NCBI GenBank assembly: GCA_017694335.1 | Contig: JADIMZ010000100.1 | Location: 1 to 61,222, forward strand | Direction: 5' to 3' | Length of the DNA stretch: 61,222 nt | Source: Candidatus Pullibacteroides excrementavium | GTDB taxonomy: Bacteria; Bacteroidota; Bacteroidia; Bacteroidales; P3 | Shown: one piece after another, positions 9,313 through 19,210 of the stretch | How the letters are laid out: every line of letters starts with the position of its first letter | Numbering within the stretch: position 1 is the stretch's first letter | Made by a program: the position numbers and the translations under genes | The notes under the pieces: model-generated | The model's database searches: none | What the model saw: only the letters and a program-made list of their open reading frames with translations | What the model was told of the DNA's origin: nothing

Positions 9313-11925
9313 ATGACGGCAACTGAGAGACAAGAAAGAAAAGAAAGAAGACGGCAAAGGCTCCAAAACATATCCCCCGTCTTGGGCAGTAGCCTCTACA
9401 TCACCCTCGGCTTGATAAAACTAGTCCTGGGAGCCATCCTGCTGCTCCTGATAGCCGAATGGCTCTTCCCCAAATACGTCCATATATTCAATTATTCCTT
9501 GTCGGACCGAACCTTCGAGGAACTCAAGGCGGCGCACCGGTACCAGGCTGCCGCCAACTTCTTTGAACAAAAACAGGAAGTGCTCACAAACAACAGCAAG
9601 TCGTATCAATATTTATACGATGCCGCCGATTGCTACAAGCGGATAGGGGAATACGGAAAAGCCGAAAACCTGCTCAAGGACATATACCATTTCAAGGCCT
9701 ACAGCGAACAGGAGCTGGAAGAGCTCAACAGAAATCCCGGCCTCAAGGACTTCTCCCGGTTTGTGATGGCCCGGGAACTCGTCAAACTTTACGAATCCAT
9801 GGGCGATTACGAAAACATGAAACTGCATTACGGCATCATGAAATCCCATCTCAGCCCGGACGCACGCCAAATCTACACGGAAATCCAGGAAGCCATCGAC
9901 CCGCAATCCAATATATCCATTTCCGAATTCACCCGACTCTACGACCTGAAATTCCTGTATCTGGAGAAGCCCGATTCCGCCATCTCGGAAATGGATGCCT
10001 ATATCGATACCCTCCTGAAACAAAAAGACAGAAAGCCAGCCTTTATCCTAAGCAACCTGAACCAGCTCTCCCAATGGGTCATCGAACAGCAAGGCCCCTT
10101 GGCCGCCTATCCGCACATCAGCTTCTCGGTAACATACGCCGACCAGACCGATGCCCGCGAAGAGGACAAATCCGGCTACGGCACACTGGCAGACCTCTGC
10201 TTCCAGGTCCACGATATCAAGAACAGCAAACGATTCTATGACATTTACACCGCATACCTTTCCCGAACCACCTCTTCCGAAGACCCGCTGTATATCGAGA
10301 ACCTTGTCCGGGGTTTCAAATTCCTTGAAGCCGAAAAAGACTGGGACCATCTGCGCAAGCAAGTGACCGAATGCTGCATCCGCCTGAAGAAACTGCTGGG
10401 AAAAAACCTTTTCCTGATGAGCGAATCCCAAAGAGAATACTTCGTGGAACTTCTTGACGCCCCCTTTGATTATGCCTTGAACCTGCTTGCAAAAGCCCCC
10501 TCCGAAGAACTGGCCCGATTATGCCTTGACAATTCCTTGTTCATGAAAGGCCTGCTCTTGCGCTCCAACCGAGAGGTATCGAACCTCATCAGGAACTCCG
10601 GAGACCAAAGCCTGGTAGAAAAATACGAGGAACTGCAAGAGTACCGCAAAGAGCTCTCTTACCGAGAGAACATCGACAACATCGGCAATGCCTTGGCAAA
10701 GAACCGGCTCAAAAGGAAAATAAACGAATTGGACAAGGAACTCGCCACAGCCAGCGAAGCCTACCGGAAAGACAAGGAATCCGCTCAAATCTCCACGGAC
10801 GACATAAGCCGAAGGCTAGACACGAAGACCGTTGCCATTGAATTCACGCAAACCACCGAAGGCCAATTGATTGCCATCATAGTAAACCATCAAGACAAAA
10901 TCATATCGGTGAACTTGGGAAATTCGCAACCCGTTGCCGAACTGCTCCAAAAAGATTTCAGGACGGCTTACGCCAGAGCGGAGCTTTCAGGCATCCTATG
11001 GCAGCCTTTGGAAACCCATCTGAACAATATTTCAAATATATTCTATTCAACATCAGGAATTTTCAACACCATTGCCATTCCAGCGCTCAACATCGCTCCC
11101 CACCGGCACCTCATCGATCAATACCGATTCCACTTGCTCTCCAATATGGCCAACCTTGTTGCATATTCACAAGAAGAACCACAGGAAAACGAAAATCGGC
11201 AAATCGCGATATGGGGCCATATCGATTATGGCTGCAAAACTCCGGCGAACACGCTGGCACCGCAGGTCCTCAACCGCGACATTGAACGAGGAGACCCTCT
11301 CTATCCGCTCGTCTTCTCACGGGACGAGGTCCTTTCCATCCGCACTCTCGCTCAGCAGAACCATCAAGAAGCGCTGCTTTATGTCGAAGACAAGGCCACA
11401 GAAGCTTCCTTCAAAGCAAGGTCGGGCAAAGGGGACAACATACTCCACATATCCACGCACGGATTCTTCGAAGAGGACGATGCCCACCGCAAGGATTACA
11501 ATCCCATGTACAATTCAGGCTTGTTCTTTGCCGGAGCGGATTCCTGCTGGAACAGACACGAGTCCGCCTTCACAAAAACCTCCATGCTGGATGACGGAAT
11601 TCTCCGTGCCGATGAAATCCAGTACTTAGACTTTTCCGACTGTTCCATGGCCGTGCTCTCCGCTTGCAAGACCGGCCTCGGGCAAGAACGGAATTCAGAA
11701 GGAGTCTACGGTCTGCAAAGGGCTTTCAAACTGGCCGGCGCGGACAAGATCCTGATGAGCCTCTGGAATGTGGACGACAAATGCACCGCCGAGTTGATGA
11801 CCGAATTCTACCGGCAATATTATGCAGGCAACAGCGACGAAGAGGCCCTCCGCAAAGCCCAGGAAAGCATCCGGGAACGTTATCCTTCGCCGGAATACTG
11901 GGGCGCCTTCGTCCTATTGTACTAA
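9313..11925 (+). CDS. Membrane-anchored TPR-CHAT protease
   Basis: An 870-residue protein with a basic N-terminus, one transmembrane helix (about 27-48), a long helical TPR-like region (about 55-480), a coiled-coil stretch (about 430-500) and a C-terminal CHAT domain (about 590-870). The CHAT catalytic dyad is visible: His716 in ISTHGFF and Cys785 in LSACKTG. CHAT proteases belong to clan CD with caspases. TPR-CHAT proteins such as the CRISPR-associated Csx29 cut protein substrates once activated. It follows the caspase and membrane protein on the same strand with a 53-bp gap, so the three probably form one operon. Confidence 0.9.
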   Translation: MTATERQERKERRRQRLQNISPVLGSSLYITLGLIKLVLGAILLLLIAEWLFPKYVHIFNYSLSDRTFEELKAAHRYQAAANFFEQKQEVLTNNSKSYQYLYDAADCYKRIGEYGKAENLLKDIYHFKAYSEQELEELNRNPGLKDFSRFVMARELVKLYESMGDYENMKLHYGIMKSHLSPDARQIYTEIQEAIDPQSNISISEFTRLYDLKFLYLEKPDSAISEMDAYIDTLLKQKDRKPAFILSNLNQLSQWVIEQQGPLAAYPHISFSVTYADQTDAREEDKSGYGTLADLCFQVHDIKNSKRFYDIYTAYLSRTTSSEDPLYIENLVRGFKFLEAEKDWDHLRKQVTECCIRLKKLLGKNLFLMSESQREYFVELLDAPFDYALNLLAKAPSEELARLCLDNSLFMKGLLLRSNREVSNLIRNSGDQSLVEKYEELQEYRKELSYRENIDNIGNALAKNRLKRKINELDKELATASEAYRKDKESAQISTDDISRRLDTKTVAIEFTQTTEGQLIAIIVNHQDKIISVNLGNSQPVAELLQKDFRTAYARAELSGILWQPLETHLNNISNIFYSTSGIFNTIAIPALNIAPHRHLIDQYRFHLLSNMANLVAYSQEEPQENENRQIAIWGHIDYGCKTPANTLAPQVLNRDIERGDPLYPLVFSRDEVLSIRTLAQQNHQEALLYVEDKATEASFKARSGKGDNILHISTHGFFEEDDAHRKDYNPMYNSGLFFAGADSCWNRHESAFTKTSMLDDGILRADEIQYLDFSDCSMAVLSACKTGLGQERNSEGVYGLQRAFKLAGADKILMSLWNVDDKCTAELMTEFYRQYYAGNSDEEALRKAQESIRERYPSPEYWGAFVLLY

Positions 11926-11985
11926 CCTGCGGCAAGGAATCCGATTGCTTGCCATATGGTCAACGGATTCAAAAACAAGCGATTC

Positions 11986-14016
11986 CTACCTCTTATACCA
12001 AAAAAAGCAATCGGTCTGACGGTCGCGGGCAGCAGGGTCGCGTTCCACATAGACCGGCTCCAAGGTATAAGGGTCCAGACCGGTATAATACATCTCGGTA
12101 GCCAAAGTCATCGGCGTGGGCGTAAAGAGCTGCACCTGCTCCAGATGATAGCCCAAATGCCGGGTCTTGCGTTCCAATTCCTTCATATCCTGCAAACGGC
12201 AGCCCGGATGCGCCGAAATGAAATAGGGAATCAATTGCTGGTTCTTGCCGATTTTCCGGCAATAGGCATCAAAGAAAGCCTTGAATTGCTCGAACTGGGA
12301 GAACGGCATCTTCCGCATCTTGTCCAGAACCGGCTTTTCCGTATGCTCCGGCGCCACTTTCAAACGCCCGGAAACCCCATGCCGAATCACCCATTCTATA
12401 TATTCGCGAACATGGTTGGAAGAAGCGCCCCGACCGGAAGACACACCGCTCTTGGACCCCGAGAACAGATAAGGAACAATCATATCGTAACGGATTCCGC
12501 TCCCGATATAGGCATGTTTGATACCTGGCATAGCCGCCACTTTCCTGTAAAGATTCAAAAGACGACCATGGTCATGATTCAGATTAGGACAAATGGAAGG
12601 ATGAATGCATGAAGGCCGCTTGCAAGCCAGACACTTACGAAAATCTTTGCCATGCATTCCGTACATATTGGCGCTCGGCCCACCCAAGTCACTCAGATTG
12701 CCCTTGAAATAGGGCATCCGCATCACTTGCTTTATCTCATTCAAGACGGATTCTTCGCTCCGACTCTGCACCTGCTTGCCTTGATGTGCCGAAATCGTAC
12801 AGAAGGAACAGCCCCCAAAACAGCCTCTGTGCAGGTTTATTGAATTTTGAATCATGACAAAGGCGGGAATCTCCCCTCGATTCTTATAGCGAGGATGCGG
12901 CAAACGAGTATAAGGCAGGTCGAATACTTTGTCGATTTCATGGCAATCCAACTCAATCGGATAAGGCGGATTCACCACTACATAGCCCGTGCTAACCCTT
13001 TGAACAATCCGTCCGCAGCAAATCTGATTGGAAGCTGTCTCCACCAAAGCGAAATTCCGCGCCTGCGCTTTTTTATCTTTCAAACATTCCTCATGAGCCT
13101 GAAGATGTATGTCTTTATATTTTTGAACCCAAGGGGCTGATGGGTCGCCTGCTTCACTCAAATCCCCCTCAACACCATTCTCCTTCCCCCGCCCAACCCA
13201 AATTTTATCGAAAACCCCGGCGTTCTCCTTCCAAAACGATTCCGCTTCCGGCACATCTTTGCACATATACGAAACTTGGGGAACCGAACGGCAAACCTCG
13301 ACCCGTCTCTCAAGCCCCTCCTCCCGCTCCATCCGCCGGGCTATTTCCAAAACCGGCTTCTCACCCATCCCATAGACCAACAAATCCGCCCCGCTCTCCA
13401 CCAAAAAAGACGGGCGCAAGCCATCCTGCCAATAATCATAATGCGTCACCCTCCGCATCGATGCCTCGATTCCGCCAATGACCACCGGCACATCGGGATA
13501 AATTCCCTTGAGGATTTTAGAATAGACAATCGTCGGGTAATCAGGCCTGAACCCCGCCTTTCCGCCCGGCGTGTAGGCATCGTTGCTCCTGAGCCGCTTC
13601 CGCGCCGTGTAATGGTTCACCATCGAGTCCATGCTCCCGGCCGAAATCCCGAAGAAAAGCCTCGGCCGCCCTAACTTCCTGAAATCCCGAAGGTCGTCCT
13701 TCCAATTAGGCTGCGGCAGAATCGCCACCTTGTAACCGGCGTGTTCCAAATACCGCCCTATGACCGCAATCCCGAACGAAGGATGATCCACATAGGCATC
13801 CCCGCTCAGCAAAATAATGTCGGCCTGCTCCCAGCCACGCTTCTCCATCTCCTTCTTGGAAATGGGCAACCACGCAGTAATCGGCAGGCTGTCAGGGTCG
13901 ATCACGTCCGGCTGTCCCGTATGGAACGAAGGCTTTCCTTCTATAGGCATACCTTCAGAGTCCACAGTCGCCGACCTCTTTGGAATATCCGGATTCTTCA
14001 TCTTCTTGCAATTCAA
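11986..14016 (-). CDS. YgiQ-family radical SAM protein
   Basis: A 676-residue protein with the cluster-binding CFGGCSFC motif (C399, C403, C406) of radical SAM enzymes and a B12-binding-like N-terminal region (ADIILLSGDAYVDHPSFGIAVIGRYLE split over 64-90). It matches the UPF0313/YgiQ family in length and motif placement, including the DUF3362-like C-terminal end. The exact reaction is not established for the family. Start could be the ATG at 14016 or the one at 14001. It converges with the CHAT gene. Confidence 0.9.
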   Translation of the reverse strand: MNCKKMKNPDIPKRSATVDSEGMPIEGKPSFHTGQPDVIDPDSLPITAWLPISKKEMEKRGWEQADIILLSGDAYVDHPSFGIAVIGRYLEHAGYKVAILPQPNWKDDLRDFRKLGRPRLFFGISAGSMDSMVNHYTARKRLRSNDAYTPGGKAGFRPDYPTIVYSKILKGIYPDVPVVIGGIEASMRRVTHYDYWQDGLRPSFLVESGADLLVYGMGEKPVLEIARRMEREEGLERRVEVCRSVPQVSYMCKDVPEAESFWKENAGVFDKIWVGRGKENGVEGDLSEAGDPSAPWVQKYKDIHLQAHEECLKDKKAQARNFALVETASNQICCGRIVQRVSTGYVVVNPPYPIELDCHEIDKVFDLPYTRLPHPRYKNRGEIPAFVMIQNSINLHRGCFGGCSFCTISAHQGKQVQSRSEESVLNEIKQVMRMPYFKGNLSDLGGPSANMYGMHGKDFRKCLACKRPSCIHPSICPNLNHDHGRLLNLYRKVAAMPGIKHAYIGSGIRYDMIVPYLFSGSKSGVSSGRGASSNHVREYIEWVIRHGVSGRLKVAPEHTEKPVLDKMRKMPFSQFEQFKAFFDAYCRKIGKNQQLIPYFISAHPGCRLQDMKELERKTRHLGYHLEQVQLFTPTPMTLATEMYYTGLDPYTLEPVYVERDPAARDRQTDCFFWYKR

Positions 14017-14154
14017 AGCTCCATTCGAGGCGCGAAATTAAAAACATTTTTTTTGCTATCTTCGCCCCCTCCTTGAATCTCCAAAATTGTTGTCGCCACA
14101 GGCACCATAGCCCTAACAAACTGGTTGCAAGCCGAACCTTGCCGAGGGGTTTGC

Positions 14155-14252
14155 TCGCACCGGCAACAAAGGCAGTATTCCGAGCAAAAAGCCGCCCCAG
14201 CAATAGTTCCTGCTATCGGCCTGTTCGCACCGGCAACAAAGGCAGTATTCCG
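14155..14252. repeat. Two 28-bp direct repeats, 70-bp period
   Basis: Identical 28-bp copies at 14155-14182 and 14225-14252 (core GGCAACAAAGGCAGTATTCC) lie in the divergent intergenic region between ygiQ and the FISUMP lipoprotein gene. The rest of the 14017-14296 gap holds weak -7-like boxes on both strands (TATCTTCG near 14058, plus; TAATTTCG near 14036, minus). Confidence 0.8.
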
Positions 14253-14296
14253 GGAGCCAAACCAAAATTTTCAACCTTCAACCCAAACCTTTCATC

Positions 14297-15526
14297 ATGA
14301 AAACATCCTTTTTCCCGCATGGGATCCTTTCCCTCTCCGTATGCGCCATCCTGCTGCTGGCCTCCGCCTGCAACAAACCCGGAGAAAAAAGACCGGACCC
14401 CGTTCGCCTCGATGCCACGGAAACTGCCAACTGCTATATTGTCGAACAGGCCGGCCTCTACAGCTTCAACGCCCAAATCCGAGGCAACGGCAAAACCGTG
14501 GCCGGCATTAATATCCCAGCCAGCATCAGCCCTGCAGACACCCGTCTGCTATGGCAAAGCCAGAAAGGATTCATCGACACCCTCTACCTCCAAGAAGGGA
14601 ACATCGTGTTCCGCAACTCGTCCGGTGCAGCCGGCAACGCCCTCATCGCCGCCACCGACCCGGACGGACACATCCTCTGGAGCTGGCATATCTGGAATCC
14701 CGGCATCGAAATCCAGGAACTGAAATCGCAGAAGGGAGAAACATTCATGAATATCAATCTCGGAGCGCTTGCCGACGACCCGGAAAACCCGCAAAGCTAC
14801 GGGCTTCTCTATCAATGGGGTCGCAAGGATCCTTTCCCGGGATCTCCCACGCTAACCGGCACAACATCCACCCTGCCCGCTCCCGTCTATGACTTAGACG
14901 GCCAAGAAGTCGTCATCGGGCATTCTTCCTATACTTCGCTCGATTCCAACACCTTGCAATATGCCATTGAAAACCCGACCACCTGCATTTCGAACATGGC
15001 CCAGTTTTCCCATTCCCGCGACTGGCTCGCGGAAGGCAGCGACAAACTCTGGGGAAATGCGCCCCAAGAAGACGGTTTTACCGGCAAGACCATGTTCGAC
15101 CCCAGTCCGGCTGGCTGGCGGCTTCCCGACCCGGAATCCTTCGCATTCTTTACCCGCAATGAAGGTTATTGCTGGACGATGGAAGACTTCCTAGTAGAAG
15201 ACCGGGACGGGAACGGAAGCATTGGCTTGGAAGACTACCGGAACGGTTGGTGGTTCTATTTGGATTCTGCCCGGAACGTATCGAGCTGGTTCCCGGCCGC
15301 TACCCGTTACGATGGCTCGTACGCGATGCTGATGGGCAGCGTGTCCGGCCTTTGGGGCTCGTACTGGAGCAATGCCGCCTATCCCAACGCCATTACCACC
15401 GGCACCGCACAAGCAGCCCTTTCTTTCAGCATCAAGGATCAGAACGGCAACGAAATGATCACCGTCTCTCCTGTGGGCAGCGCAGCCAAAGCCGATGCCT
15501 ATTCCATCCGCTGCATGAAAGAATAG
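14297..15526 (+). CDS. FISUMP-type surface lipoprotein
   Basis: A 409-residue protein with a lipoprotein signal peptide (lipobox LLASAC, Cys27). The C-terminal half carries features of the Fibrobacter succinogenes major paralogous (FISUMP) domain: WRLPDPESFAFF and a terminal YSIRCMKE. Residues 40-160 form a beta-rich region with NCYIVEQAG and FMNINLGA, common in Bacteroidales surface proteins. It is probably exported to the outer membrane. The FISUMP domain has a C-type-lectin-like fold related to FGE proteins, but no hypervariable AAY-type segment is seen here. It is transcribed alone, divergently from ygiQ. Ligand unknown. Confidence 0.75.
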   Translation: MKTSFFPHGILSLSVCAILLLASACNKPGEKRPDPVRLDATETANCYIVEQAGLYSFNAQIRGNGKTVAGINIPASISPADTRLLWQSQKGFIDTLYLQEGNIVFRNSSGAAGNALIAATDPDGHILWSWHIWNPGIEIQELKSQKGETFMNINLGALADDPENPQSYGLLYQWGRKDPFPGSPTLTGTTSTLPAPVYDLDGQEVVIGHSSYTSLDSNTLQYAIENPTTCISNMAQFSHSRDWLAEGSDKLWGNAPQEDGFTGKTMFDPSPAGWRLPDPESFAFFTRNEGYCWTMEDFLVEDRDGNGSIGLEDYRNGWWFYLDSARNVSSWFPAATRYDGSYAMLMGSVSGLWGSYWSNAAYPNAITTGTAQAALSFSIKDQNGNEMITVSPVGSAAKADAYSIRCMKE

Positions 15527-15554
15527 GAGGCCGGATATAGGATTCCCAACAGGG

Positions 15555-17063
15555 TTATGCCGACTGTTCTTCCATCAAATAATCCACCAGCAAGGCCAAA
15601 GGATTATCCGAATCCGTATGGACAATCAAACGATACCGACCCAACTCAGTGGAAAACAATTCAACATAACTAATACCCAAGCGCTGCAACACGTCCAAAA
15701 CCAATTCCAAGTCTTGTTGCGGCACAGCATGGCCAGACAATATATTGGATAGCAAATCGGCCGCTAACAGCCCTTGCAGGATCTTGGCATCCAAGCCCAT
15801 ATAAAAATACACGCCCTTTGCCGACTCTGCCCAGGGATATTTGTCCATAAGCGTCTTGCCGCGTTCTGCCGCCGGCAAGGATTCGGACATGCCCGCCCAT
15901 AAGCAACCATCTTCCCAACCGTAATACAAGGGGAACATCTCCTGCTGCAGCAGATACCGGTTCGAACCAACGGCCTTGCCCCCTAAACTTTCATGAAGAG
16001 CATCCAAAGAACGGACATCCGGAGCTTCGGCCTTAAAGACAATTTGGGGCAAGAAATGCGTCCAGGCCACGCTCAACAAGCAATCCCCATCTATTGCATC
16101 CAAAACAGGAAGCCATTCATCCATTTCCTCCTCATTCCTCATGGGAATCTCACGTTCAATGCGGTCCGCTAACAGGCCTCCGTCCATATTCCAACTGACA
16201 AAGGCCATGGCAGAACCATCCAAAGAAGGCAAAAGACCGCCTGTAGCCGTACCCACTCCCTCGTACAAGGATTCCATCCATCCCCTGGTTTCCGAATCCA
16301 TCGGGATGTACGACCATTGGAATCCCATGGAGTTTTCTTCAAAGTCCAAACCGGCATACACATAGAGTTTATCCAATGGAATCGGATCCGCGTCCGAAAC
16401 GGGCAATAAACCCGGCATATCGGCCTCCTCGGCCACAGACATTGGCAACAGGATCCCGGCTTCGTCCCCGGAAGGCAAGAATTGGAAAAGTTCCGTTGCA
16501 GAAAAACTCTCCGAGGCGGGTTGCTGCAGGAGTGGCAAGACGCTCTCTTTCGCTACTGTTGTGTCGGACACAAAAAACGCCCCCTTGACATCATCAAACA
16601 CCAATAAGCCGTCCAGGTGTTCAGCCCATACATACCCATCGGATTCTTCAAATTTGCCAAAGAGGCCGCTTTGTTCCAGCAGGGTTTGAAGGCGTCGGGC
16701 ATCCTTCATGGCAAAAATCCCGCATGCAGCATAGTCCTCAGCCTCTTGCGGGGCATACACATAGACATTTTGATGGAAATCGATTCCCGAAATCTCCGGG
16801 TTCTTCAAAAGAAAACGCATAATCTGCTGCGTGCCGGGCATCTCTCCCATGGCTTCGTCCAGCAGAGCCTGCACCTGCGAATTATCCCAAAGTTGACTCT
16901 TTTCTAACAGGGACTCCACATTGACCGACAGCAAGGCATCTACTTTTTCTGGCAACAAAGCCGTGTAAAGCGGCTCTTCTTTCTTGGAACAGGATGTGCT
17001 CAGCATAATCCCGATCGAAGCCAGGAAAACGCTTGCTCCTAAAATCAGCTCACTTTTTTTCAT
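15555..17063 (-). CDS. DUF4836-like lipoprotein
   Basis: A 502-residue lipoprotein (lipobox MLSTSC, Cys25) with the opening LLPEKVDALLSVNVESLLEKS, resembling DUF4836 proteins of Bacteroidales. The whole chain looks like a duplicated beta/alpha repeat that measures as a long soluble periplasmic or surface domain. Function is unknown for the family. It ends 28 bp from the convergent FISUMP lipoprotein stop. The 152-bp gap upstream contains nothing recognisable. Confidence 0.7.
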   Translation of the reverse strand: MKKSELILGASVFLASIGIMLSTSCSKKEEPLYTALLPEKVDALLSVNVESLLEKSQLWDNSQVQALLDEAMGEMPGTQQIMRFLLKNPEISGIDFHQNVYVYAPQEAEDYAACGIFAMKDARRLQTLLEQSGLFGKFEESDGYVWAEHLDGLLVFDDVKGAFFVSDTTVAKESVLPLLQQPASESFSATELFQFLPSGDEAGILLPMSVAEEADMPGLLPVSDADPIPLDKLYVYAGLDFEENSMGFQWSYIPMDSETRGWMESLYEGVGTATGGLLPSLDGSAMAFVSWNMDGGLLADRIEREIPMRNEEEMDEWLPVLDAIDGDCLLSVAWTHFLPQIVFKAEAPDVRSLDALHESLGGKAVGSNRYLLQQEMFPLYYGWEDGCLWAGMSESLPAAERGKTLMDKYPWAESAKGVYFYMGLDAKILQGLLAADLLSNILSGHAVPQQDLELVLDVLQRLGISYVELFSTELGRYRLIVHTDSDNPLALLVDYLMEEQSA

Positions 17064-17215
17064 AGCATGATGTTTTAATTATAAGCCTTTTTATTATGAG
17101 CCACCAATCCATCAGCCTTTCGCTTCTATACCAAATCCTCCCGATGATAGAATGTTGCCCGGCATGCAAAGGTAAGCAATCACAGTTTACGCTGGCATTC
17201 AAGAACCAAGGAGAC

Positions 17216-17704
17216 CTACAACGTCTTCATGGTTATCACCATATATTCATCGTTGGCTTCGCAAATGCCAATCAAACCCGCCTCTATGTCTGTCACATAC
17301 GCAAAAACGGAAACCATCCCCACCTCGGTCTCTGTCCGATTCCTCGGCACTATGGCCGCGTATTCGGCGGGGACCAAAGTGCGGTTACTCGGGAGGTCGT
17401 AAATGCCGAACTTATCTTGATGGCAAAAAACCACATACTTTCCACTCTCGGTCAGCAAAGCGCGATCGAAACGTGCCAAGGAATCACGTACTGCCGGAAG
17501 ACAGGTTTCAAAAAAATCATCGGGAAAATCGATGAAACGGCACTGCCCGGCAAGTGAATCGTCAGCCACAGGGGCCACAACCTCGGAATCCGGCCCCGTG
17601 GAATCCGGACCGTCAAAAACCATCTTGCCATGCGATTCCCCGCAAGAGAGTCCCGAAAACAGGATGCCCATCAAAAAGAATGCAATCAAACAATTTGTTT
17701 TCAT
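17216..17704 (-). CDS. Small lipoprotein, WG-repeat-like
   Basis: A 162-residue protein with a lipoprotein signal (lipobox FSGLSC, Cys21). The segment SGKYVVFCHQDKFGIYDLPSN followed by LVPAEYAAIVP has the pattern of one degenerate WG repeat (KWGIYD...IVPAEYD). It is otherwise unrecognised. It is on the same strand as its neighbours and may belong to either the lipoprotein pair or the tail of the large upstream cluster. Confidence 0.65.
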   Translation of the reverse strand: MKTNCLIAFFLMGILFSGLSCGESHGKMVFDGPDSTGPDSEVVAPVADDSLAGQCRFIDFPDDFFETCLPAVRDSLARFDRALLTESGKYVVFCHQDKFGIYDLPSNRTLVPAEYAAIVPRNRTETEVGMVSVFAYVTDIEAGLIGICEANDEYMVITMKTL

Positions 17705-17797
17705 AACAATAACATAATTAAATCATTAAAAGGACATCAAGATTTTCCCGCTGGCGAGACCACACGAGGCCGCCTTGCCAGCGGACATCCATCTCCG

Positions 17798-18235
17798 CTA
17801 CCGGCCCTCTATCAGCGTGTATTCGATACCGAACCATTCATCCAGCTTGGATTCGGCCTTGGCCTTGATTTCCGGTGTGATTTTATCTTTCACTTTCCTG
17901 TAGACGTACACTACCGCCACGCCCTCGTCCAGAACGCCCAACAGCTTATAAACGGCGGCCGGCAAAAGGCTTACCGGCGAAATCGTGTAAAGTATTGCGG
18001 CATAAATCAGGACGCGATCCAATAGGGTGGTCCGCTCATCGGCCATCACATAATAGAACTGCACCAAAGGCCGCGCCGCCGTGCGCCCCACTTTAAGCGC
18101 ATAGGGGCGCATCTTGTCCATCATTTTCTGGAACCTGGCTCGCCAGTCCACGTTCTTCACTTTGGCCAAAAGTCGTTTCACGTCCTTGCCTAAAATCCAA
18201 TAGGCAAGAATCGTAATACAGATAATTGTCAACAT
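17798..18235 (-). CDS. YkvA-family protein (DUF1232)
   Basis: A 145-residue protein with an N-terminal membrane helix (MLTIICITILAYWILG) and the DUF1232 core LYTISPVSLLPAAVYKLLGVLDEGVAV. Family members are small membrane-associated proteins of unknown function. It lies 13 bp after the YbjN-like gene and is the probable last gene of the 20-kb minus-strand cluster. Members of this family recur in gene neighbourhoods with AAA ATPases and proteases. Confidence 0.8.
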   Translation of the reverse strand: MLTIICITILAYWILGKDVKRLLAKVKNVDWRARFQKMMDKMRPYALKVGRTAARPLVQFYYVMADERTTLLDRVLIYAAILYTISPVSLLPAAVYKLLGVLDEGVAVVYVYRKVKDKITPEIKAKAESKLDEWFGIEYTLIEGR

Positions 18236-18248
18236 ATTATTTTGATTT

Positions 18249-18656
18249 TTAATTCATAGTATTTTTCAGAAAATCATCTTTAACCTTTCGGAAAACAGAT
18301 CGTACAATGCCAAGTACCTCCAAACTGAACTCCAGGCTTTCCCGCAGGCACCGCTCATCCGTATAGAAAAATTCGCAAGCGGCCGATACCCATTTGCAGG
18401 TTTGATCCACATAGACCTTACCTAATTTCAGGTTTCGTGTCACCTTGTTGCAGACCGCCAGCACAAAGGCATCTTCGCCTTCCCCTATTTCTGCGAAATG
18501 CGGCAAAACGACCGACAAATAAGTCTCATCTTCCTCGCCAAGAATCACATAGATGGTCTTCATCTGGAACGGAAAGAAAATTCCCCTGTCATTGTCTGCT
18601 TGCGGCACATACCCTAAAGATTCAAGGGTCGAAACCACCAATTCCTTTTTATCCAT
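18249..18656 (-). CDS. YbjN-like small protein, copy 2
   Basis: A 135-residue acidic protein opening MDKKELVVSTLESLGYVPQADN, with a hydrophobic core (YVILGEEDETYLSVVLPHFAEI). Length and pattern suggest the YbjN / type-III-secretion-chaperone-like fold. Its paralogue is directly upstream, 12 bp away. Such proteins often act as chaperones or adaptors; here the nearby AAA+ ATPase is a possible partner (inference). Family assignment is by pattern only. Confidence 0.65.
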   Translation of the reverse strand: MDKKELVVSTLESLGYVPQADNDRGIFFPFQMKTIYVILGEEDETYLSVVLPHFAEIGEGEDAFVLAVCNKVTRNLKLGKVYVDQTCKWVSAACEFFYTDERCLRESLEFSLEVLGIVRSVFRKVKDDFLKNTMN

Positions 18657-18668
18657 ATAGCTGTCCTC

Positions 18669-19118
18669 CTATTCGTCTGTATCCGTTTCGTCTTTGGCTT
18701 CCGGCTCTTCAATGGCAGAAACAGTATTGCCTGTTTCCGTATCCGCGCCCTCCAATGTCCGACGGATATAGGACAAAGCAAACTCCAAATGGCATATCAT
18801 GTGAGATATAACCTGAGCCGGGTTATCCTCTTCCAACAATTCTCGCTCATAAAAAAGCCAAAGCGCACCGCCTATCGTATAGATCTTCACGTACCTCAAT
18901 GCAGCATTGAATTTATCTTCCAACACGTACAAAGCACTCTTCTCGGCCTCATCGCACTCGTAAAATCCCGGAACTGCAATGGTCAAAAATTCAGGATTCT
19001 GGACATTAACCATATAAAGGAAATCCGATCCCTCGTATTCGAACGAATAGCCGACTTCTTCAACTTCTTCCAATTTAAAACCCAGCTGGCTGAACGCATC
19101 CAATATTTTCGTTATCAT
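18669..19118 (-). CDS. YbjN-like small protein, copy 1
   Basis: A 149-residue protein opening MITKILDAFSQLGFKLEEVEE, with YMVNVQNPEFLTIAVPGFYEC and RYVKIYTIGGALWLFYERELL. It shares layout with the next gene (helix, beta hairpins, helix), consistent with a diverged tandem duplication. The tail is rich in Glu, Asp and Thr. Likely YbjN/secretion-chaperone-like, by pattern only. It lies about 90 bp downstream of the AAA+ ATPase gene on the same strand. Confidence 0.65.
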   Translation of the reverse strand: MITKILDAFSQLGFKLEEVEEVGYSFEYEGSDFLYMVNVQNPEFLTIAVPGFYECDEAEKSALYVLEDKFNAALRYVKIYTIGGALWLFYERELLEEDNPAQVISHMICHLEFALSYIRRTLEGADTETGNTVSAIEEPEAKDETDTDE

Positions 19119-19210
19119 ATTTATATGTATTTTTTTATTTTTACTTTCATCGAAACATGCCCGTCATGCATCCAGCATGCTGAAACTCGCCTGTCTGCCA
19201 GTTTCAATCG

